From: Promethearchaeota archaeon
GTDB taxonomy: Archaea > Asgardarchaeota > Lokiarchaeia > Sigyniarchaeales > SOKP01
Length of the DNA stretch: 52,398 bases
Assembly: GCA_019057865.1 (NCBI GenBank)
Contig: JAHLWP010000032.1
Span: 1 to 52,398 of the forward strand
Direction of reading: 5' to 3'
Part shown: positions 17,378 to 26,003 of the stretch, one piece after another
Position numbering within the stretch: position 1 is the stretch's first letter
Layout: each line of letters begins with the position of its first letter
Position numbers and translations under genes: made by a program
The notes under the pieces: model-generated
Database searches by the model: none
The model's input: the letters and a program-made list of their open reading frames with translations, nothing else
Told to the model about the DNA's origin: nothing

Positions 17378-18181
17378 TTATTGAAAATATTGAGTATATC
17401 CTTCTTTTGGAGATGAGGGTAATTGTTGTTGTCTTTGATATTCTTGTGCTTTCTGAGCTAATTCTAACATTTTGGCCTTAATCTCTTTCCCTTGTTCTAT
17501 TAATTGGCCGGTATCAATCTTTAAATTATAGATTTTATTCAAAATTGCAATAATACTAGCCGCTCCTTCTGGTGTGGGAATTTCCAATACTGGAGTAAAT
17601 AAAGCATAAGCATCTAATTTATTAGATAATGCCTCATTCAGAATTGTTGCCTCAGGTCCAACAATAATCCCTTTCTCAACAGGCTCGATTTCAAGGTTTA
17701 AATCTTTTAACTTTTTAATCATATTCTCTTCTGCCGCGTAATAAACAGGATACTCATCAATTACGCCAAGACGTTGAGGTATACCTTGGAAAATTAATAT
17801 TTCTTTAGCTTTTACATCATTACTAAGAGCCCAGTTACATATGGTTTTAGAAAGGTCGTTGTAAGCTGTGGCAACCTGAAACGGAACTTCTGATATTCCA
17901 ACAATTAAGTTTTGTGAAGGTGAATAATACAATCTAAATGGATGTTTAAGTACTCCCTTATAAAAGACACTAATAGGTGGTAAATATTCAGAAGTTAAAA
18001 ATCCAATCTCGCGAATATCTGGAAGCTGATCTATTAGGGTGTTAGCAATAATCGGTCCTATTAAACCAATTCCTGCAAAACCTAATATGAATGTAGAACC
18101 CTCTTTAATTTCAACTGGAAAATCTTCTATAACGATGGAACTTCTTTTCCCTTTGTCACACACATACTCTTTTTTAACCAT
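17378..18181 (-). CDS. PAC2-family protein
   Basis: 267 residues from ATG at 18181 (a GTG at 18190 would add three). The N-terminal half has STFILGFAGIGLIGPIIANT, the glycine-rich strand-loop-helix of the PAC2 (proteasome assembly chaperone 2) family. LTSEYLPPISVFYKG, NLIVGISEVPF and EILIFQGIPQ follow, then GIIVGPEATIL and TPEGAASIIAILNKIYNL near the end. The C terminus is Gln/Ser-rich and probably disordered. Eukaryotic PAC2 helps assemble the proteasome alpha ring; the role in archaea is not firmly established. No proteasome gene is nearby. Confidence 0.8.
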   Translation of the reverse strand: MVKKEYVCDKGKRSSIVIEDFPVEIKEGSTFILGFAGIGLIGPIIANTLIDQLPDIREIGFLTSEYLPPISVFYKGVLKHPFRLYYSPSQNLIVGISEVPFQVATAYNDLSKTICNWALSNDVKAKEILIFQGIPQRLGVIDEYPVYYAAEENMIKKLKDLNLEIEPVEKGIIVGPEATILNEALSNKLDAYALFTPVLEIPTPEGAASIIAILNKIYNLKIDTGQLIEQGKEIKAKMLELAQKAQEYQRQQQLPSSPKEGYTQYFQ

Positions 18182-18408
18182 TAATAACACTTCATAATAT
18201 ATTGTTATAATTTTTTAATTTGATTCTATATAATTTTATGAACATTTCAATATTAAAATTAGTCTATTATTATTTGTTAATGCAAATATTTTCTTCTATT
18301 TGATAATGAATGATTTTAACATGAAATCTAATTTTTTATAACTAAAGTATTAAAAATTATATGTATTATACTAATTAGTAATTGAACAACCAATTTGAGT
18401 GGTTTGGA

Positions 18409-19206
18409 ATGCTTTTAGAAGTAAAGAATCTAACAATACCAACATTAGACCAAAAATGTGTAATTGTTAATAAAGTATCATTTGGGGTTAAAGAAGGTTC
18501 AATTCACGCTATAATTGGACCAAATGGCTCTGGTAAATCAACATTAGCATACACTATTATGGGGCTCGATAATTATAAACCTTCTGAAGGGAAAATTTAT
18601 TTTGATGGCATAGACATAACAGTTATGAATATAACTGAACGAGCAAATTTAGGTATAACTTTAGCATGGCAAGAACCTGCAAGAATTGATGGATTATCCG
18701 TTTCTAAATATATATCACTTGGTATGAAAGACAAGACAAATATGAAAGAAAAAATAATTGAATCCTTAAAAATTGTAAATTTAGAACCAGAGAGATATAT
18801 GAATCGCATTATAGATGAGTCTTTAAGTGGAGGAGAGCGAAAAAGAGTTGAATTAGCTGCTGCTGTTGCTATGAAACCAAGGTTAATTATCCTTGATGAA
18901 CCTGATAGCGGTTTAGATATGATTGTAATTGAGGATTTCATGAATATATTTAATAAAATAAGGGATTTAGAAATGACCATTCTTCTAATAACTCATAGAG
19001 AAGATATTGGCATGATAGCTCAATATGGAACCTTATTATGGGGAGGAGATGCATTAATAACTGATGAATTTCCAAGAGTTATGTTAAGGTATTGCGCTAA
19101 GGCAGGATTAAAAGAATTTTGTAAACGTACACTATTCAAAAATGGGGGATTTTGTATTGATGAGGATTATATTGACAGAATCTTTAGGGAGGAAGGACAA
19201 TCATGA
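18409..19206 (+). CDS. sufC: SufC, Fe-S assembly ABC ATPase
   Basis: 265 residues from ATG at 18409, which gives the usual SufC start MLLEVKNLTIP; a TTG at 18382 would add nine residues. Walker A GPNGSGKST, signature LSGGERKRVELAAA, Walker B LIILDEPDSGLD and the H-loop LLITHRED are all intact. SufC lacks membrane partners and drives the SufB scaffold. A TATA-like AATTATATG near 18354-18361 would put the transcript start close to 18382, leaving a short leader. The stop overlaps the sufB start by four bases (ATGA). The gene order C then B is that of the minimal archaeal SMS/SUF systems. Confidence 0.92.
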   Translation: MLLEVKNLTIPTLDQKCVIVNKVSFGVKEGSIHAIIGPNGSGKSTLAYTIMGLDNYKPSEGKIYFDGIDITVMNITERANLGITLAWQEPARIDGLSVSKYISLGMKDKTNMKEKIIESLKIVNLEPERYMNRIIDESLSGGERKRVELAAAVAMKPRLIILDEPDSGLDMIVIEDFMNIFNKIRDLEMTILLITHREDIGMIAQYGTLLWGGDALITDEFPRVMLRYCAKAGLKEFCKRTLFKNGGFCIDEDYIDRIFREEGQS

Positions 19207-20168
19207 ACAATGTTGAGTATCCGAGAGAGATTTTAGAAAGTCTTGAGGATTATAATATTGATATCAGAGATTTTTTGCCAGGACACGGAAAAGGTGCTAA
19301 ACTTCTCTTAGATTTTAATAAAATTAGAGGAGTGGAGGATGCAGAAGGCGTAATTCTGAAATGTAGAGAGATTGAAAATGGAATTGTAGCAGATATTATA
19401 ATTAAAGAAGGAACTAAGATAGAAGAACCAGTTCATTTATGCTTCGGAGTAAATAAAGAAACAGGAATTCAAGAAATATTCCCACGAATCATTGCTGAAG
19501 ATAATACAGACGTTACTGTACAAGCCCATTGTAGTTTTCCTAAGGCGAATGGTCTAATACATAAAATGTTTGGTCATTTTTACATTGGAAAAAATTGTAA
19601 CTTCACATATAGCGAAACTCATTATCATGGTGAGAATTCTGGTGCATTAGTTGCGCCAGTTGCCTATATGTATGTTGGTGAAAATAGTGTATTTGAAAAT
19701 AATTTTTATCTTACAAGAGGAACTCCTGGTAAAGTAAAACTCATGATTGATATATATGCTATGAAAAATAGTGTCATTAAATCTAACATAAAAGCTTTTG
19801 GAAAATGTAAAAATGATTCAGTTAGAATAAGAGATTCCGTATTTCTTGAAGGTGAAAATGCAAGAAGTGTTATTAAAATGAAAGCAGCTGCCAAAGATGG
19901 CGGTGAAGTTCTAATGTATGGTATTACTGAAGGAAATGCACCCCGATGTAATGGTCATGTTGAATGTAGTGAAATTGTATTAGGGAAAGGATCTATTTGT
20001 AGAGCGCGTCCATTTATTAGAGCCATAGATCCCACCTCCAGTGTTTCGCATGAGGCATCTTTAGGAAGGTTTCCACAGAAATGGCTTGATGAACTTCAAG
20101 CAAAAGGCTTAACTGAAGAAGAAGCTACTCAAATTCTTATTGAAGCAATGCTTCAAGAGGAGAGATGA
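19203..20168 (+). CDS. sufB: SufB-type Fe-S cluster scaffold
   Basis: 321 residues, short compared with bacterial SufB (about 470) but normal for the two-gene archaeal system. The beta-helix core is visible in repeated short strands (KVKLMIDIYAMKNSVIKSNI) and the C-terminal block has ECSEIVLGKGSICRARPFI and DPTSSVSHEASLGRFP with the conserved SHEA motif. Cys and His near APRCNGHVECSE may be cluster ligands. A very good ribosome site (AGGGAGG, 19186-19192) precedes the ATG, which overlaps the sufC stop. The SufBC complex assembles [4Fe-4S] clusters in the cytosol. No sufS or sufU is next to it, as in methanogens. Confidence 0.9.
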   Translation: MNNVEYPREILESLEDYNIDIRDFLPGHGKGAKLLLDFNKIRGVEDAEGVILKCREIENGIVADIIIKEGTKIEEPVHLCFGVNKETGIQEIFPRIIAEDNTDVTVQAHCSFPKANGLIHKMFGHFYIGKNCNFTYSETHYHGENSGALVAPVAYMYVGENSVFENNFYLTRGTPGKVKLMIDIYAMKNSVIKSNIKAFGKCKNDSVRIRDSVFLEGENARSVIKMKAAAKDGGEVLMYGITEGNAPRCNGHVECSEIVLGKGSICRARPFIRAIDPTSSVSHEASLGRFPQKWLDELQAKGLTEEEATQILIEAMLQEER

Positions 20169-20243
20169 AAAATCTTATCAGAACATGATAATAATATAAA
20201 AAATCAAATTAAACATATGACTAATAAAAAGGTGAATAAATAT

Positions 20244-20762
20244 ATGGGAGAAGATAAAATAAATATAGGAGATAAAGCACCCCTATTTAAATTGGATTCA
20301 TATAATGCTGAGCTAATTGATCTAGCAGAATTGTTGGGAAGTCAAAGGATTGTTATAATTTTTTCACGATATTTTGGTTGCCCTCTTTGCCAATTAGATT
20401 TAAAAGAATTAACGGAGCGCCATTCTGAGATTGAAGAAAAAGGAGCTAAAATATTATATATAACTCAATCTGGTGAAAAAGTAGCAAATGAGTTCATAGA
20501 AAAGGAAAGCATTAAATTTCCAGTTATTCCTAGTTCAAAAGATGAGTTATATTCTGAATATGGTTTGGGTGTGATGGATTCTGAAGCTATAAAGCAAGTG
20601 AAGGTGAGATTTAAAGAGTCTATAAAAGCAGGAATTAAACACGGTGAATATGAAGGATGGGAAAAACAAGGACCTGGCCAATTCATAATAAACCATGAAG
20701 GTAAGATTATTCATGCTAAAAAAGGGTGGCTTGATATCGATAGTTTACTTGCAGATTTATAG
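20244..20762 (+). CDS. Peroxiredoxin/AhpC-TSA-like thiol protein
   Basis: 172 residues from ATG at 20244, chosen because AAGGTGA ends eight bases before it; ATG at 20217 would add nine residues without a ribosome site. Thioredoxin-like fold of the AhpC/TSA type: GDKAPLFKLDSY near the start, then IVIIFSRYFGCPLCQLDL with a CxxC, and PGQFIINHEGKI near the end. The FGCPLC arrangement fits the PRX-like2 branch, in which the first Cys replaces the T-x-x-C of classic peroxiredoxins. It probably reduces peroxides or disulfides. It follows sufB and fits protection of Fe-S assembly. Confidence 0.78.
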   Translation: MGEDKINIGDKAPLFKLDSYNAELIDLAELLGSQRIVIIFSRYFGCPLCQLDLKELTERHSEIEEKGAKILYITQSGEKVANEFIEKESIKFPVIPSSKDELYSEYGLGVMDSEAIKQVKVRFKESIKAGIKHGEYEGWEKQGPGQFIINHEGKIIHAKKGWLDIDSLLADL

Positions 20763-20808
20763 TCTTGAATGATTAAAAAATAAGATTAAACTTCAAAATT
20801 GAAAAAAA

Positions 20809-21453
20809 ATGAAAGAAAATACCAAATACCATAATTATCGCTTTATAGGAAAAATAAATGTTGATGAAATTCAACCTTGGTTTGATTTCACTACAACAAA
20901 ACCATGGGATGATCCAGAAATTCCCTGGATTTTGGATAATAAAGTAAGACGTGAAATCTTAATCAAATTAGCAGAGGGTCCAAAGAGCTTCCAAGAACTC
21001 TATGAAAATATTAATTTTAGTCCTAAACCTTTATTAATTTCAAAAGAGGAATATGATTGTAAGGTATCTTACCAATGGACTAAAGAAACAATTAAAAATC
21101 ATTTAATGACTCTAGAGTGGTATAAATTAATCAATTCAAAAGAAAATCAATATGAATTGGCAATTCCAATTTTTTCAATGGAAAAATCAGCGAAAATAGA
21201 AAAATATATTATAGAATTTGCAGAACATTGGATAAACATTGTAAAACTCTTAAAAAGTGAGATAAGTGATAATTTAGGAGAGATTGAAAATAAAGCACCA
21301 TTATATGAAATATTAATTGAGAAGGCTGTTGAAAAATTATATGATCTTCTTAAGAAGGAAAATTTACTTCCTGATGAACCAAATGTTAAGGCTTTATGGG
21401 CAGAACAACTTAGAAAAGTTAAATTTGAGGAATGGATTGAAAAGAATTTTTAA
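20809..21453 (+). CDS. Winged-helix (ArsR-like) transcriptional regulator
   Basis: 214 residues. The segment about 44-105 shows a winged helix: NKVRREILIKLAEGPKSFQE, then TKETIKNHLMTLEWYKLI as recognition helix and wing. An extended insertion (FSPKPLLISKEEYDCKVSYQ) splits the two. The C-terminal part is helical and acidic, probably for dimer formation. It lies 46 bases after the peroxiredoxin gene on the same strand and may control the Suf/peroxiredoxin genes or itself. No metal-binding cysteine pair of ArsR type is seen (one Cys only). Confidence 0.68.
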   Translation: MKENTKYHNYRFIGKINVDEIQPWFDFTTTKPWDDPEIPWILDNKVRREILIKLAEGPKSFQELYENINFSPKPLLISKEEYDCKVSYQWTKETIKNHLMTLEWYKLINSKENQYELAIPIFSMEKSAKIEKYIIEFAEHWINIVKLLKSEISDNLGEIENKAPLYEILIEKAVEKLYDLLKKENLLPDEPNVKALWAEQLRKVKFEEWIEKNF

Positions 21454-21836
21454 GGAGAAAATCTAATCCAATATTAATTTATTTTTTAGCACTTTTACAG
21501 TTGCTTTAATGTTTCTAATTATTGAAGTTCCAAAAATAATTCATGAAGAGCTATTAAATATCTTTCCTAACATTCATCCAGTATTTTAATATGGACATGA
21601 ATATGAAACTTTCGTAATATTAACTTTTTCTTAGCAATTTTATATACAGATTTTATCATTTCATTTTTTATTTTATAATTATAGACTTCTCAAAATTAAT
21701 TGATAATACCTATATATTACTTAGTTTCAAAAGAAAAAGTTATATGTTTATCTTATATATGTGGATATTTTGCTGCTATCATAACGATATTCATAAAATA
21801 ATAAACGCCCATTAAAATATAATAAGAATCTAAAAA
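21454..21836 (+). other. 383-base gap without a convincing gene
   Basis: I see only AT-rich sequence. The longest sensible frame is a 26-codon ATG frame at 21510-21590 (MFLIIEVPKIIHEELL...), without ribosome site, which I do not call. A T-rich stretch (21625-21685) could hold terminators. Confidence 0.5.
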
Positions 21837-22115
21837 ATGATGAGTTCAAATATAGGTGAATCGGAACCCGTCCTCAAGATTAACGATTTGTTCTATGAAG
21901 TTGAAATCGACAATAAAAAAAATGAAATCCTTGAGCAAAATTCCGATAATCCTATGAATGATAATTTAGCGATTCTTGAAGAAATCGGTGAGATTTTACA
22001 AAATTGTACTACGCTGACTGAAAATCAAAAATTAGATTATTGCAAAAGTCAGCGATACTTCATGAAATTATACTTAAAAGAAGTTAATAGGGATTTAACA
22101 AGGAAAACAGTATAA
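21837..22115 (+). CDS. Small acidic hypothetical protein
   Basis: 92 residues (or 91 from the second ATG at 21840). Acidic and Asn-rich N-terminal half, then a helical region (NLAILEEIGEILQNCTTL, KLDYCKSQRYFMKLYLKE) ending in basic residues. Two cysteines only. No family is recognised and there is no ribosome site. It stands alone between two long intergenic stretches. Codon use looks like the rest of the window. It may be a small regulatory protein, but this is a guess. Confidence 0.45.
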   Translation: MMSSNIGESEPVLKINDLFYEVEIDNKKNEILEQNSDNPMNDNLAILEEIGEILQNCTTLTENQKLDYCKSQRYFMKLYLKEVNRDLTRKTV

Positions 22116-22362
22116 ATCTAAAAATTAGTGTAAATTATAATCAATTTAGAGTTATTCAAATTAGTTTGATATTTGATCTTAACTAATTTTTGTTTTACTC
22201 ATATTTCTCTTATTTTAATTGCCTTAAAAGAGAAATAATGATCGAATACAATTTTGTTATTCATCAATATGTTTAAAAAAAATTAAAAATTAATAAACAA
22301 AGTTGTGAAATAATAATAATACAAATACAACTTATTAACAAAATAAAAAATTGTTGTTTTAA

Positions 22363-24072
22363 ATGAATAAAGAAAAATTTTGGCTTAAATCTTATGACAA
22401 ACATGTGACCCCAACTTTAACATATCCAACAGAGGATCTTGGAACTATTTTAACCAATGCTATGGAGAAATTTGCAGAAATTATAGGTTTACATTTTATG
22501 GATCGTTCCTTTCTTTTCAAAGAAGTGTTAGAATATTCTCGGAAATTTGCTACTTTCCTACAGAAAAATGGTATGGAGAAAGGTGATGTTGTAGCAATAT
22601 GCCTTGCAAATTCTCCGCAATACTTATTTGCTGCTTTTGGAACATATATAGCTGGTGGTACGGTTACAGGATGTTCACCATTATTGAGCCCTGATGAACT
22701 TGAATATCAAATGAAGGATTCTGGTGCAAAGTTTTTAGTTACCTTGGATATCCTTTATGAAAAAGTCTTTTCAAAGATACTTGATAATTTACCTAATGTA
22801 CAGGTAATAGTTCCGACAAACATTTCAGAATTTATGGGTTTTGGTGGCTTTAAAGTATTTATGGGTAAAATGTTAAAAAAAATCCCTAAGGGAAAGATGG
22901 ACCCTTGGCCAGGAAAAACTGTTGTTCCATTTCTAGAAGCAATTGATATCGAAATCGATTTAAAGAAAGTAAGTATAGATCCGAAAAAAGACTTGGCAAT
23001 GATACAATATACAGGAGGTACTACAGGGCGTCCGAAAGGAACAGAAGTCACACAATTCAATATGATAGCTAATATAACACAATTCGATGTTTGGGTTGAT
23101 AGAGAAAAAGGAAAAGTAACCGTTCTCTCAGCATTTCCCTTCTTTCATATCGCGGGGTATTTCATTGGGCTTTTATTACCATCTATAGGTGGTGCTCAAA
23201 TATTAATAGCAAATCCAAGAGATACTGATCATATAATTGATGAACTTATTGATAAAAAACCAAATGCTTTTGGTAATGTACCCACACTCTTTTTAATGGT
23301 TCAAAGTAACCCAAGATCGAAAAAAATTCCATCAGAAGTCTTAGATAATATAGAAATATATGTAAGTGGAGCTGCCCCTTTTCCTCCTGAAGCCATTAGG
23401 GAATTTGAGAAACAATTTCATACTGAGAATAAATTCGTTGAAGTTTATGGAATGACTGAAACTTCACCTCTAGCAACTTCTAATCCAATGTATGGTGAGA
23501 AAAAAATTGGAACTGTAGGACTTCCTTTACCAGATACTGACATTAAACTTATAGATACAGAATCTGGGAAAGAAATAAAGGAAATAGGAAAACCAGGTGA
23601 AATTTTGATAAAAGGACCTCAAGTAGTCAAACAATATCATAATAAACCTGAAGCTACAGCTGTTACATTTGATAAAGATGGATATGTTCACACGGGTGAT
23701 GTTGGTGTTTTTGATGATGATGGTTATCTAAAGATTGTAGATCGCACAAAAGATATGCTTATAGTAAGTGGATTCAAAGTATATAGTGTACATGTTGAAG
23801 AAGTTATGACAAAACACCCTGACGTAAGTATAATCGCTATAATTGGAATTCCTAATCCAGATCGACCGGGTGCAGAAATTGTTAAAGCAGTTATCCAATT
23901 AAAGGAGGATGTTTCCGCTACTGAAGATGTAAAAGAAAGCATTCAGAAATATGCTGAAGAAAACTTATCTAAATATGAAGTTCCGAAACTTTGGGAATTC
24001 CGTGAAGAACTTCCACTAACAATGGTAGGTAAAGTATTGAAAAAAGCACTTCGAGAAGAGGAAAACAAATAA
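22363..24072 (+). CDS. Long-chain acyl-CoA synthetase, AMP-forming
   Basis: 569 residues, the usual family length. All ANL-superfamily motifs are present: P-loop-like YTGGTTGRPKGTE, the A5 motif VEVYGMTETSP, the A7 motif GYVHTGDVGVFDDDGYL, the A8 hinge IVDRTKDMLIVSGFKVY, and the catalytic lysine region PLTMVGKVLKKALREE (A10) at the C terminus. It would activate a fatty or aromatic acid with ATP to an acyl-AMP and then acyl-CoA in the cytosol. With the thiolase at 42.7 kb and the ADP-forming synthetase at 38.6 kb, this suggests acyl-CoA metabolism (beta-oxidation type). Substrate length is not readable. Confidence 0.9.
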   Translation: MNKEKFWLKSYDKHVTPTLTYPTEDLGTILTNAMEKFAEIIGLHFMDRSFLFKEVLEYSRKFATFLQKNGMEKGDVVAICLANSPQYLFAAFGTYIAGGTVTGCSPLLSPDELEYQMKDSGAKFLVTLDILYEKVFSKILDNLPNVQVIVPTNISEFMGFGGFKVFMGKMLKKIPKGKMDPWPGKTVVPFLEAIDIEIDLKKVSIDPKKDLAMIQYTGGTTGRPKGTEVTQFNMIANITQFDVWVDREKGKVTVLSAFPFFHIAGYFIGLLLPSIGGAQILIANPRDTDHIIDELIDKKPNAFGNVPTLFLMVQSNPRSKKIPSEVLDNIEIYVSGAAPFPPEAIREFEKQFHTENKFVEVYGMTETSPLATSNPMYGEKKIGTVGLPLPDTDIKLIDTESGKEIKEIGKPGEILIKGPQVVKQYHNKPEATAVTFDKDGYVHTGDVGVFDDDGYLKIVDRTKDMLIVSGFKVYSVHVEEVMTKHPDVSIIAIIGIPNPDRPGAEIVKAVIQLKEDVSATEDVKESIQKYAEENLSKYEVPKLWEFREELPLTMVGKVLKKALREEENK

Positions 24073-24157
24073 TATTTATATCCTGAAAATTTTTTTTTCT
24101 AACTTTTTTTAAAAATTAATGAATGGGTTATCTATATTCTAATCAATAATTTTTAGT

Positions 24158-25852
24158 TTAACAGTAGTATTTCTTAACTTCTTTTATTACTAAATTGATC
24201 AAATCTTTAACATCCCTTATTCCATAAAAAGTAACTTTATCAAGCAAATCTTTAAACTTATCTTTCGGGATTTTTGTAGATCCAATAAAAAATCCAACAA
24301 TTTTGTGATTTTCGGCTAAATTCATCATAGTTTTTTTAGCTCTACTCCAATTATATATTCCAAAATCTGTTATCAAAAATATTAAAGCTTTTTTCTCTGC
24401 TTTTTCACATTGATTCGCTATTTCTTTGAGTGGTAAAACGGTCCCTCCTCCTTGATATCTTAAAAGTGTGTTCTCTGCTTTTTGGTAGTTAGTAGTCCAA
24501 TTACAAATATCTGCTCTATTTGAAAAGTTAATCACACTTAATTTTACTCCCTTTTTTGCAGCATAATGGAGCGATGCGAACGAAGCAACTAATGCTGTAT
24601 GATAAGGACCTTTACCTCGATTTGTGCGTGAGGTGTAATTCCAACCCATAGAACCAGAAGAATCTAATACAATTAAAAGATCTGGGGTTTGTTTTTCTAC
24701 AAGATGCCCTGGTCCTTCTCTAAATGCCCATTTTCTTGTAGTAACATTTGGTATTATTACAGGACTTGTTAATAGAGTTTGTACAATATCTAATTCTTCC
24801 ATTCTGTCGCCTAAACGCCATACTTCTGGATAAATGGGCAATTGCCCTCCAGGTTTTTCTTCATATATTTTAATTTCAATTAAGTTTTTAGCTAATCCTC
24901 GATACCATGTAGCTAATGGACTGCCATCAACCAAGATACCTGCTTGTCTCGCCGGACCTCCAAATTCAGAATAAGGTATATCTTTCGCAAATTCCTCTGC
25001 TTTTTGTCTTAACTCATCTTCATTATCTTCTTTTAATTTATCTGAATTCTTATTTTCCAAAGGATTATCCATTACTTCAAAAACATCCTTAGGTATTTCA
25101 ATAAATGCACCACCTGGACTTTTTCTTTTTTCTTTCCCTTTACTCAAGATCCCACCTGTTCCAATTAAGGTAAATGTATCTTGAATCAAACTACTTAAAT
25201 ATCTAGCAATTACACTTACCTTTTTCTCCCAAGTTGATTCATCTTCGAGATTTTTTAAAATAACTTTAGTAACTCTTTCTGCTAAGGAATCCATTTCTTT
25301 AAGTGTATCATCATTTAAAATTTCAACATCCCACATTCTTTCATAAGCTCGAAATAAAAATTTTGTGAAGTTACTAATTGATCCCTTGCTTTTAATATGC
25401 ATATAAGTGATTTTTAACTCCCACGTTATAAGACTAGGATATTTTTTGTATAATTTCGTATCAATTATTAAATCTGCAAAAATATTTACAATTATAGGAG
25501 CATAATTCTGATTAACATTTTCCATTGCTGCCCTAAGTAATTTAGCATTAATTAAACCATCATAGGGAATAATCTGATAATGTGAGACCTCATGGAGAGA
25601 AATGATATGAAAATAATCAATGTATTCATTGTCATCTTTTAAAATTGGTGTATTTGCAAGATTCATTGTTATTTGCCATTTATGTTCAGGGTCAATATAA
25701 AAACCCTCTAAATGAGTATAATCAAATAAATAATTTGGTTCATTTAGAGGAGGAGGAAAAAAATATTCAGCAAGAGCTTTATTAAATGCGATTTTAGCTA
25801 GTTTTATGATTCTTTTCTCTTTGTTGTTTAAATCTTCATCTTTGTCTCTCAT
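24158..25852 (-). CDS. VWA-domain protein with HExxH N-terminal domain
   Basis: 564 residues. The N-terminal domain has HEVSH (H87-H91), a zinc-metallopeptidase-like HExxH, as found in the DUF2201-type VWA family. The C-terminal domain is a von Willebrand A fold with an intact MIDAS: DSSGS (397-401), T at TVLPLKEIA and D in FLITDFGIY. A charged linker around 250-290 joins them. VWA proteins of this kind work with MoxR-type AAA ATPases as metal-dependent chaperones or insertases. The probable partner is encoded at 34721-36448, same strand, about 9 kb away. Both domains look complete. Confidence 0.82.
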   Translation of the reverse strand: MRDKDEDLNNKEKRIIKLAKIAFNKALAEYFFPPPLNEPNYLFDYTHLEGFYIDPEHKWQITMNLANTPILKDDNEYIDYFHIISLHEVSHYQIIPYDGLINAKLLRAAMENVNQNYAPIIVNIFADLIIDTKLYKKYPSLITWELKITYMHIKSKGSISNFTKFLFRAYERMWDVEILNDDTLKEMDSLAERVTKVILKNLEDESTWEKKVSVIARYLSSLIQDTFTLIGTGGILSKGKEKRKSPGGAFIEIPKDVFEVMDNPLENKNSDKLKEDNEDELRQKAEEFAKDIPYSEFGGPARQAGILVDGSPLATWYRGLAKNLIEIKIYEEKPGGQLPIYPEVWRLGDRMEELDIVQTLLTSPVIIPNVTTRKWAFREGPGHLVEKQTPDLLIVLDSSGSMGWNYTSRTNRGKGPYHTALVASFASLHYAAKKGVKLSVINFSNRADICNWTTNYQKAENTLLRYQGGGTVLPLKEIANQCEKAEKKALIFLITDFGIYNWSRAKKTMMNLAENHKIVGFFIGSTKIPKDKFKDLLDKVTFYGIRDVKDLINLVIKEVKKYYC

Positions 25853-26003
25853 AATTTTTTATCTGAATTTGTATTAAAAAATTTTTAATTTATTCCTTAT
25901 AGTAATATAAATAATAATGCAATAATAATTTTTAATCATAATAACTCTCAATTCTTCTATATTTTAAAGAGTAAGTATTAAGAAATTTTTTATTAATATA
26001 ATC

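Noticed and set aside
21510..21590. 26-codon frame MFLIIEVPKIIHEELL...
   Set aside because: Too short, no ribosome site and no neighbour support.
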